5,187 bases of DNA from Terriglobia bacterium (GTDB lineage: Bacteria > Acidobacteriota > Terriglobia > UBA7540): contig JASIKV010000045.1 of assembly GCA_030049455.1 (NCBI GenBank), positions 1 to 5,187 of the forward strand, read 5' to 3'. The position numbers were made by a program, and so were the translations under genes. Positions within the stretch are counted from its first letter, which is position 1. Each line of letters begins with the position of its first letter. This document shows positions 1 through 5,187 of the stretch, piece by piece. Below the pieces are notes generated by a model. It searched no databases and was not told the origin of the DNA. It saw only the letters and a program-made list of their open reading frames with translations.

Positions 1-1
1 C

Positions 2-1045
2 TTAATCGTTCACAAAGCGGTGGCGCGCGAGGGGATTCATGTCGGCGATTTGGTGACCGCGAAAGCCGATTCCGAACGCAGGGACGCAATCCGCCGGAGC
101 CATACGGCAACCCATCTGCTCCACGCGGCGCTGAGGAAAACGCTAGGAACACACGTCAAGCAGGCGGGGTCGCTGGTGGCGCCGGACCGCCTGCGCTTTG
201 ATTTCAGCCATTACGCCGGCCTGAGCGAACAGGATTTGCTCGACATCGAAGATTTAGTGAACCAGCACGTGCTGGCCAACGAAGAGATGCAGACGCAGGT
301 GATGGACATTGACGCGGCAGTTGCCACCGGCGCCATGGCGCTGTTTGGCGAAAAATACGGCGACCGTGTGCGAGTGGTGAGCGTGGGCGACGGCAGCTAT
401 TCGCGCGAACTGTGCGGCGGAACGCACGTGCGGCGAACGGGCGACATCGGCCTGTTCAAAATCACTTCCGAAAGCAGCGTGGCCGCAGGCACGCGGCGCA
501 TTGAGGCGCTGACGGGTACGGGCGTGCTGGACTACCTGCGAGCGGAAGCAAACACCCTCAAGGGAGCCTCCGCAGCGCTTCGCGTCAAGCCCGGCGAGAT
601 TATCGAAGCGATTGAAAAGCTGACCGAGAGTGAGAAAAAGCTCCGCAAGGAAATTGAATCGCAGCAGATGAAGCGAGCGGCCACAGCAGCGGGCGACCTT
701 GCCCAGCAGGCGCGCGAAATCAAGGGTGTACGAGTGGTCGCGGCGCGCGTCGAAGTATCGGACCGCGCAGCCATGCGCCAAATGGTGGATGATTTGCGCG
801 CCAAGCTCCAGTCCGGCGTCATCGTGCTGGGCAGCGTGTCGGACGGCAGAGTTTCCCTGATTGCCGCTGTGACCAAGGACCTTACTTCAAAACTTGACGC
901 AGGCAAAATTGTGAAGCAGGCGGCGGTGTATGTTGAAGGCTCCGGCGGCGGCCGCAAAGACCTGGCGGAAGCCGGCGGCAAGAATCCCGCGAAACTCGAC
1001 GAAGCACTTATAGCTACCCCCAAAATCATTGAGCAGATGATGTAG
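2..1045 (+). CDS. alaS: Alanyl-tRNA synthetase, C-terminal part (5' truncated by window)
   Basis: This enzyme charges tRNA-Ala with alanine in the cytoplasm and clears mischarged Ser/Gly-tRNA-Ala. The reading frame is open from base 2, so the GTG at 20 is an internal codon and not the start. The 347 visible residues (numbered from base 2) are the last 40% or so of a protein usually near 880 residues; the aminoacylation domain lies upstream. The editing-domain zinc site is complete: HTATH (His34 and His38, nt 101-115) and CGGTH (Cys138 and His142, nt 413-427), the HxxxH...CxxxH signature of AlaRS and AlaX. The nearby QAGSLVAPDRLRFDFSH stretch is also typical. A charged helical linker follows at about residues 200-240, then the C-Ala/DHHA1 domain with the conserved GSGGGRKDLAEAGGK block near nt 940-985. 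The frame ends at TAG 1043-1045. Family assignment is secure and nothing suggests a pseudogene. A repeat hairpin begins 8 nt after the stop. Confidence 0.97.
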   Translation, partial: LIVHKAVAREGIHVGDLVTAKADSERRDAIRRSHTATHLLHAALRKTLGTHVKQAGSLVAPDRLRFDFSHYAGLSEQDLLDIEDLVNQHVLANEEMQTQVMDIDAAVATGAMALFGEKYGDRVRVVSVGDGSYSRELCGGTHVRRTGDIGLFKITSESSVAAGTRRIEALTGTGVLDYLRAEANTLKGASAALRVKPGEIIEAIEKLTESEKKLRKEIESQQMKRAATAAGDLAQQAREIKGVRVVAARVEVSDRAAMRQMVDDLRAKLQSGVIVLGSVSDGRVSLIAAVTKDLTSKLDAGKIVKQAAVYVEGSGGGRKDLAEAGGKNPAKLDEALIATPKIIEQMM

Positions 1046-1053
1046 ATTCCCAT

Positions 1054-1110
1054 TGTAGCGCGGCTGTCCCCAGCCGCGTCCCCTTCGCGAGTGGGGACAC
1101 CCGCGCTACA
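1054..1110. repeat. REP-like hairpin directly downstream of alaS
   Basis: The outer arms TGTAGCGCGG (1054-1063) and CCGCGCTACA (1101-1110) are perfect inverted repeats. After a single C/C mismatch (1064/1100) the stem continues with TGTCCCC (1065-1071) against GGGGACA (1093-1099), giving 17 pairs in 18 positions around a 21-nt loop. Competing structures exist: CGCGGCTG (1059-1066) pairs with CAGCCGCG (1071-1078) over a 4-nt loop, and GTCCCC (1078-1083) pairs with GGGGAC (1093-1098). I associate this TGTAGCGC...GCGCTACA pattern with dispersed intergenic palindromes of acidobacteria and some other GC-rich phyla; that is recall, not a search. The position 8 nt after the alaS stop would suit transcript-end protection or attenuation. 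There is no T-tract, so a classical intrinsic terminator is not supported. Confidence 0.8.
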
Positions 1111-1167
1111 GTTCAAGCAGTCAGAGACCGCCGCCTCGATTTTCTACGCCTCGTGTTCAGACCACCC

Positions 1168-1211
1168 CGGTCCGTCGGCTGACGGACCGCCCCTCCTCAT
1201 CTGAGGAGGGG
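1168..1211. repeat. Tandem pair of perfect palindromes
   Basis: Two perfect hairpins abut with no spacer. The first pairs CGGTCCGTC (1168-1176) with GACGGACCG (1181-1189) over the loop GGCT. The second pairs CCCCTCCTCA (1190-1199) with TGAGGAGGGG (1202-1211) over TC; the last A-T pair would open to give a 4-nt loop. The chance of two adjacent perfect 9-10 bp stems is small, so the block is a designed or repeated element and not random GC-rich DNA. It lies 4 nt before the larger mirrored element at 1216-1355 and may be part of the same composite repeat. It encodes no credible protein; the open frame crossing it on the minus strand is a by-product of the repeat. Confidence 0.8.
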
Positions 1212-1215
1212 AGCC

Positions 1216-1355
1216 GGAAGGGTGGGGCTTCAGCCCCGCCGTAAAGGACGGCGCAGTCTGCAGGGACTTTAGCCCCTGAAGTGATATCGCTTCAGGGCCT
1301 AAAGGCCTTTTCAATTGCGTTCCCCATATCGGCGGGGCTGAAGCCCCGCCCTTCC
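1216..1355. repeat. 140-nt mirrored (imperfect inverted repeat) intergenic element
   Basis: The outer arms 1216-1240 and 1331-1355 are reverse complements at 24 of 25 positions. Each arm itself contains a hairpin: GGTGGGGCT/AGCCCCGCC (1221-1229/1232-1240, one G:U pair) and GGCGGGGCT/AGCCCCGCC (1331-1339/1342-1350, perfect). The core 1262-1309 is a second near-perfect palindrome, with CCCTGAAG (1274-1281) against CTTCAGGG (1290-1297), a GATATC centre, and further pairing outward with mismatches only at 1266/1305 and 1273/1298. Outer arms and core share one centre (between 1285 and 1286), so the whole 140 nt folds on itself without indels. The segments between arms and core (1241-1261 versus 1310-1330) have diverged to about 9 of 21 matches. 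It resembles a BIME- or MITE-like composite repeat. No transposase, clear target duplication or coding content is seen. Confidence 0.82.
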
Positions 1356-1389
1356 AGTCGTAAATACCATTCGGCCACAATCCCAAGCA

Positions 1390-1418
1390 TTGTCACCAGC
1401 AGCGCGCGGTTGTATATT
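1390..1418 (+). promoter_or_regulatory. Predicted sigma70-type promoter for the exported PHP-like protein gene
   Basis: The -35 hexamer TTGTCA (1390-1395) matches TTGACA at 5 of 6 positions. The -10 hexamer TATATT (1413-1418) matches TATAAT at 5 of 6. The spacer is 17 nt, the optimum. Transcription would start near 1425, leaving a leader of about 47 nt. The site lies just outside the repeat block and in locally AT-richer DNA, the only such patch in the intergenic region. It would drive the 1472-4456 gene and, because the next gene begins 5 nt after that one, the ATPase gene too. No clear operator was seen. The call comes from hexamer matching alone. Confidence 0.6.
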
Positions 1419-1460
1419 ACTCGCCGGCTCGACAATCAAGGTGATGCTTCAAAGGTTGAG

Positions 1461-1466
1461 GGAGGT
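1461..1466 (+). promoter_or_regulatory. Strong Shine-Dalgarno site fixing the start at 1472
   Basis: GGAGGT (1461-1466, continuing into GGAGGTG) is close to a perfect anti-SD complement and sits 5 nt before the ATG at 1472. An in-frame ATG at 1481 would lie 14 nt away, too far, so the upstream ATG is preferred. This choice also gives the signal peptide its positively charged N-terminus (MRRM). Confidence 0.85.
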
Positions 1467-1471
1467 GGGTA

Positions 1472-4456
1472 ATGCGGCGCATGAGCGTGGCCTTGGCGCT
1501 AGTATCCCTGTTGGCTTTCGGTAGAAATCTGCAGGCGCAATCGCCGGCTTCTTTTCGTGTTCTGTGCGGAGTAACGGACGCCGCGCCGGCGCGCTGGGAC
1601 GGATCTCTGACCGCCAAGGACGCGGGTTCCATCCAGCTCGAAGGCTGGCGCTTTGAGGGTGACGACAGCGCGGCGGGCACAACTTTCCATTTCTCCTCTC
1701 GCCCCATGCGCCGGTTTGCCGAAGGCGTGCCCAAGATAATGACTGCCAACGGGGTGATCCTTACGGCCAGCGCCGTGACGGCCGACAGCGAATTTGCCTT
1801 CCAGACCGCGCAGGGTGAATTCACTTTCCGCGCTTCCGAGGTTCCCTACGCAACAGGAGTGTATTTGCTGAATGGCCGCGTCTACGTGGATCGAATCCCC
1901 GCCGCCATGCGTTTGACCAACACGCGCGAAGAAGAGGACTATCCCTCGATTGCATCCGCCCCCAATGGTGACCTCTGGCTCGCCTATTCGCAGTTCCATC
2001 ACAGCCCGGACTCGGATCAACTTCGCACCGGACTGAATGAAGCCCCCACTGACTTCAAAGCATATGCCGAGCCGACAGGTGGCGACCAAATCTGGGCGCA
2101 AAAATACTCAGGCGGACAATGGAGCGACGCGGTTCCCGTCACCCCCGCGGGAGGCGATCTCTACAAGACCGCCGTTGCCGTCGATGGAACTGGCCGAGCC
2201 TGGGTCTTCTGGTCGCAGAACGACAAAGGCAACTTTGATGTCCATGCGCGGGCGATTGGCGCCTCAGGCCCAGAGCAGCAAATACGGATTTCACACGAGC
2301 CGGGCTCCGACATCGACCCCGTGGCAGCGACCGACGCGAGCGGCAAAGTTTGGGTAGCGTGGCAGGGGTGGCGCGCGGGCGTCGCCGCCATTTTTGTGGC
2401 GCATCAGGAAGGCGAGGGATTTTCCGCGCCTCAGCAGATTTCACGCTCCAATAAGGACGAATGGGACCCGGCAATTGCCGCGGACCGATCGGGTCATGTG
2501 GCGGTGGCGTGGGATTCTTATCGCAACGGCAACTACGACGTTTACGCCCGCATCTTTTCAGCGAATGCGTGGGGAAATGAGCTTCCCATTGCCGCCACGG
2601 CGCGCTACGAAGCGTATCCTTCGATTGCCTACGATCCGGCGGGACGTTTGTGGATTGCATATGAAGAGGGCGGGCGTGGCTGGGGAAAGGATTTCGGCGC
2701 CTATGCCACTACAGGAGTTTCGCTCTATCAGGGGCGGCGAGTTTCGTTGCTTGCTTTGGATCCCGACGGCCGCCTGGTGGAACCTGACGTTTCTTTCGAA
2801 TCGAAACTGGCGGGCGCACCCAGCGCGCGTCCCGACCAGGTGGGCGTGCAGGGGGATTCAAATTCCCTTGACCCGGATGTTGGCCGGGCCTGGCATCGTG
2901 TGGATAGCGGACCGGCACCCAACTATTCAGGCACAGTGAGGAACACCCTGCCTCGCCTGGCGGTAGATGCTTCCGGCCGCATCTGGCTGGCCTTCCGCTC
3001 CCCCAATCCCACCTGGTGGAACCCGATCGGCACCGTGTGGACCGAGTACCTGGTTTCATTCAATGGCAAGGAATGGACCGCGCCGATTTATTTGAACCAC
3101 TCGGACAACATTTTAGACAATCGCCCGGCGCTCATCAGCGTCGCGGACGGCAAGCTGCTCCTGGTGAATTCATCCGATGGCCGCCGGGATTATAAAGTGG
3201 TCGAGGAAAACTCAAATCCGTTTGGTTTTACACCGAATCTATTCCCGGACCCCTACGAAAATGATCTTTGGAGCGACGAGGTCGATTTGGGGCCCATGGC
3301 GAAGGCCGTTTCTGTAACCACCGCGAGAATCGGCCCGCCCGCGCCTCCTACCATTGATTCCCGGAACGAGGCGGCGGTTCAGGCGGTGCGGAGTTATCGC
3401 GGTGGGGCCGGCGGAAACCTTCGCATCGTTCGCGGTGAGTTCCACCGCCACAGTGAAATCTCCATGGACGGCGGAGGTGACGGCACCTTGCGCGACCAGT
3501 GGCGCTACATTCTCGATACCGCGGAACTCGACTGGGTTGGTTGCTGCGATCACGACAATGGCGGGGGAAGGGAATATTCCTGGTGGATAACTCAAAAGCT
3601 CACGGATATTTTCTACACACCGGGCAAATTTGCGCCCATGTTTAACTACGAACGCAGCGTGGGATATCCCGAGGGCCATCGAAACGTCATTTTTGTCGAG
3701 CGGGGAATCCGCCCGCTCCCCCGGTTCAAGGGCTCGACGTTGTCCAGCGCCGTCCAGTCGGAAGAGCCCGTGCACTCCGCGGATACGCAGATGCTCTATG
3801 CCTACTTGAAGCAATTTGACGGCGTGGTGGCCTCACACACCAGCGCCACCAATATGGGAACCGATTGGCGCGATAATGACCCCAATGCCGAACCGGTCGT
3901 GGAAATCTATCAAGGTGACCGCCAGAGCTACGAAATGCCCGACGCGCCGCGATCGATTCGGGAACAGGATTCCATTGGAGGATGGCGGCCGAAGGGGTTC
4001 GTTAATCTTGCCCTCGACAAAGGCTACCGTCTGGGATTTGAAGCAAGCTCCGACCACGTTTCGACGCATATCAGTTACGCGAATCTTTATGTGAAGGACC
4101 TGACCCGCGAATCGGTTCTGGATGCGCTCAAGAAACGTCACACCTACGCCTCCACCGACGACATCCTGGCGGATGTTGAGAGTGGATCACACATGATGGG
4201 CGATGAATTTTCCTCCGCCGACCCGCCGACGCTCCGCATCAAGCTCCGAGGCACTTCCAAATTCGCCAAGGTCACCATCATCCGCGACGGCCAGTTTGTT
4301 TACTCCGCCTCCCCTAACTCGCAGCAAGTGGATTTCTCCTGGCGGGACAATCAGCCCCAGAAGGGAAAAACGAGTTATTACTACGTTCGCGGCGAACAGG
4401 ACGATGGTGAACTTGTCTGGGTCTCGCCGATGTGGATCACCTATACCGGGAATTGA
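1472..4456 (+). CDS. Exported multidomain protein: beta-propeller-like repeats fused to a PHP-type metallohydrolase domain
   Basis: The 994-residue product starts with a Sec-type signal peptide (residues 1-22, MRRM plus a hydrophobic stretch, likely cut after LQA), so it probably acts in the periplasm or outside the cell. Residues 25-150 form an unassigned beta-rich region. Residues 155-580 carry repeated propeller-like blades of the form P-S-I-A-x-D-x-x-G-x-L-W-x-A, with Asp238, 288, 338 and 388 exactly 50 apart and further blades near 163, 499 and 559. Residues 650-905 resemble the PHP superfamily (CehA/McbA or DUF3604-like): HRH (His658, His660), DHD (Asp693, His694), GHRN (His736), SHT (His789), VEIY (Glu811) and SSDH (Asp861, His862). 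These are plausible metal ligands. Residues 919-993 look like an Ig/FN3-type beta-sandwich. A hydrolytic role, perhaps on phosphate or amide esters, is inferred; the substrate is unknown. The next gene, a metal-type ATPase, follows after 5 nt. No frameshift is seen. Confidence 0.85.
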   Translation: MRRMSVALALVSLLAFGRNLQAQSPASFRVLCGVTDAAPARWDGSLTAKDAGSIQLEGWRFEGDDSAAGTTFHFSSRPMRRFAEGVPKIMTANGVILTASAVTADSEFAFQTAQGEFTFRASEVPYATGVYLLNGRVYVDRIPAAMRLTNTREEEDYPSIASAPNGDLWLAYSQFHHSPDSDQLRTGLNEAPTDFKAYAEPTGGDQIWAQKYSGGQWSDAVPVTPAGGDLYKTAVAVDGTGRAWVFWSQNDKGNFDVHARAIGASGPEQQIRISHEPGSDIDPVAATDASGKVWVAWQGWRAGVAAIFVAHQEGEGFSAPQQISRSNKDEWDPAIAADRSGHVAVAWDSYRNGNYDVYARIFSANAWGNELPIAATARYEAYPSIAYDPAGRLWIAYEEGGRGWGKDFGAYATTGVSLYQGRRVSLLALDPDGRLVEPDVSFESKLAGAPSARPDQVGVQGDSNSLDPDVGRAWHRVDSGPAPNYSGTVRNTLPRLAVDASGRIWLAFRSPNPTWWNPIGTVWTEYLVSFNGKEWTAPIYLNHSDNILDNRPALISVADGKLLLVNSSDGRRDYKVVEENSNPFGFTPNLFPDPYENDLWSDEVDLGPMAKAVSVTTARIGPPAPPTIDSRNEAAVQAVRSYRGGAGGNLRIVRGEFHRHSEISMDGGGDGTLRDQWRYILDTAELDWVGCCDHDNGGGREYSWWITQKLTDIFYTPGKFAPMFNYERSVGYPEGHRNVIFVERGIRPLPRFKGSTLSSAVQSEEPVHSADTQMLYAYLKQFDGVVASHTSATNMGTDWRDNDPNAEPVVEIYQGDRQSYEMPDAPRSIREQDSIGGWRPKGFVNLALDKGYRLGFEASSDHVSTHISYANLYVKDLTRESVLDALKKRHTYASTDDILADVESGSHMMGDEFSSADPPTLRIKLRGTSKFAKVTIIRDGQFVYSASPNSQQVDFSWRDNQPQKGKTSYYYVRGEQDDGELVWVSPMWITYTGN

Positions 4457-4461
4457 GCGAC

Positions 4462-5187
4462 ATGCAGGAAGCCTGGAAAGAGCGAATTATTTATTATTCC
4501 TTTGCGGCCGCCGTCGGCGTGCTGCTTCTGCTCAATTTCCTCGGCGTCTTCAAGACTTTCTTCGGGATCGACACCGCCATCATCATCGCCCTATTGGCGG
4601 GTTACAAAACCTTTTACAACTCGCTCTCCGCCCTGCTGGAAAAACGCATTTCGGCGGATCTGGCGCTCTGTATTGCGGTCGTTGCCGCGCTGTGCGTGGG
4701 CCAAAACCTGGCGGCGGCGGAGGCCATGTTCATCGTGCTGGTTGGCGAAGGACTGGAGTCCTTTGCCGCCGGGCGAACCACCGATGCCATTGAGCGCTTT
4801 GTGGAGCAGATGCCGCGCACGGCCACGCTGCTCCGCGATGGCCGCGAGGAGGTGATCGCCTCGGAACTTCTTTCGCCCGGCGATCTCGTCCTGGTTCGAA
4901 GCGGTGAGCGCATCCCCGCGGACGGCACGGTTGACTCCGGAGTTTCAATCGTTGACGAAAGCTCGGTGACGGGCGAGCCCCTGCCTCGCGACAAGTCGCC
5001 CGGGGACGAGGTCTTTTCCGGGACGCTCAACGGAAATGCCCTCCTGCGGGTGCGCGTCTCGCGAAGCGGCGAGAGCACCACTCTCGCGCGCGTCATCGAG
5101 CTGGTCAAGGAAGCTCAAGAGCGCCGATCGCCCGTCGAGCGGCTGGCGGACCGATATGCGAAATTCTTCCTGCCCGCGCTTCTTCTC
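4462..5187 (+). CDS. P1B-type (heavy-metal type) P-type ATPase, N-terminal part (3' truncated by window)
   Basis: The frame stays open to the last base, giving 242 residues of a membrane pump that normally has 600-800. Predicted membrane helices lie at about residues 9-30, 35-56, 66-80 and 84-100, the four-helix start typical of heavy-metal ATPases. The actuator domain follows, with PGDLVLVRSGERIPADG near 137-153 and the conserved phosphatase loop TGEP (170-173, nt 4969-4980). The next helix begins near residue 233. The CPC-type metal-selectivity motif and the phosphorylated DKTG site lie beyond the window, so Cu, Zn/Cd or another metal cannot be decided. No HMA domain or CxxC metal-binding site precedes the first helix, which is unusual but known in the family. 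The ATG at 4462 is 5 nt after the previous stop; only a weak SD-like stretch precedes it, suggesting translational coupling. Later starts would remove the first helix. Confidence 0.92.
   Translation, partial: MQEAWKERIIYYSFAAAVGVLLLLNFLGVFKTFFGIDTAIIIALLAGYKTFYNSLSALLEKRISADLALCIAVVAALCVGQNLAAAEAMFIVLVGEGLESFAAGRTTDAIERFVEQMPRTATLLRDGREEVIASELLSPGDLVLVRSGERIPADGTVDSGVSIVDESSVTGEPLPRDKSPGDEVFSGTLNGNALLRVRVSRSGESTTLARVIELVKEAQERRSPVERLADRYAKFFLPALLL

Noticed and set aside
254..1116. Long minus-strand open frames opposite alaS
   Set aside because: They oppose a gene with clear AlaRS motifs; long antisense frames are expected at this GC content and their products show no recognisable motifs.
1296..1311. 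Possible intrinsic terminator: GGCCT/AGGCC stem followed by TTTT
   Set aside because: The stem has only 5 pairs, the T-run is 4 long, and the bases belong to the larger palindrome of the mirrored element, so a terminator role is not supported by itself.
1144..1386. Minus-strand open frame of 80 codons in the intergenic region
   Set aside because: It is built entirely from the palindromic repeats, has no convincing ribosome site and its residues reflect repeat units (GLKP, RRGGPSADG). Treated as repeat DNA.
1281..1472. Plus-strand open frame of 63 codons whose stop overlaps the start at 1472 (TAATG)
   Set aside because: The first third lies in the mirrored element and the remainder crosses the predicted promoter and ribosome site. 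The stop-start overlap looks like coupling but is probably chance.
1472..1540. Twin-arginine signal at the start of the exported protein (R2-R3)
   Set aside because: The residues after the arginine pair (MSVAL) do not fit the usual two hydrophobic positions, so a Sec signal peptide is preferred.
1499..4141. Several minus-strand and out-of-frame open frames within the large exported protein gene
   Set aside because: The coding frame shows a signal peptide, repeats and metal-site motifs; the others are arginine- and proline-rich shadows with no domain.
4502..4855. Plus-strand open frame overlapping the ATPase in another frame
   Set aside because: The frame starting at 4462 gives membrane helices and a TGEP motif; the alternative gives a Ser/Arg/Pro-rich product with no motif.

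Overview
The window looks like chromosomal DNA from a GC-rich bacterium, most likely an acidobacterium. The coding genes alone do not settle this. The clue is the intergenic region, which is packed with palindromes of the TGTAGCGCGG...CCGCGCTACA and GGCGGGGCTGAAGCCCCGCC kinds that I associate with acidobacterial genomes. That attribution rests on memory and was not checked by a search. All three genes lie on the + strand.

Layout: (1) positions 2-1045 hold the 3' part of alaS, coding for the editing and C-Ala regions of alanyl-tRNA synthetase; its 5' end lies outside the window. (2) Positions 1046-1471 are non-coding and hold three dyad-symmetric blocks. These are a 57-nt hairpin just after alaS (1054-1110), two tightly adjacent perfect palindromes (1168-1211), and a 140-nt element whose two 70-nt arms mirror each other about one centre (1216-1355). 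They are followed by a good sigma70-like promoter (1390-1418) and a strong ribosome binding site (1461-1466). (3) Positions 1472-4456 encode a 994-residue predicted exported protein. It joins an N-terminal region, a beta-propeller-like repeat region, a PHP-type metallohydrolase-like domain and a C-terminal beta-sandwich-like tail. (4) Positions 4462-5187 encode the first 242 residues of a P1B-type (heavy-metal type) P-type ATPase without an N-terminal metal-binding HMA domain; it runs off the window.

The exported PHP-like protein and the ATPase are 5 nt apart and almost certainly share a transcript starting near 1425. alaS is separated from them by 426 nt of repeat-rich DNA and is probably a different transcription unit. 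No defence system, CRISPR array, tRNA or transposase is visible. The most distinctive items are the propeller-PHP fusion protein, with its exact 50-residue repeat register and its linkage to a metal-type ATPase, and the composite mirrored intergenic element.
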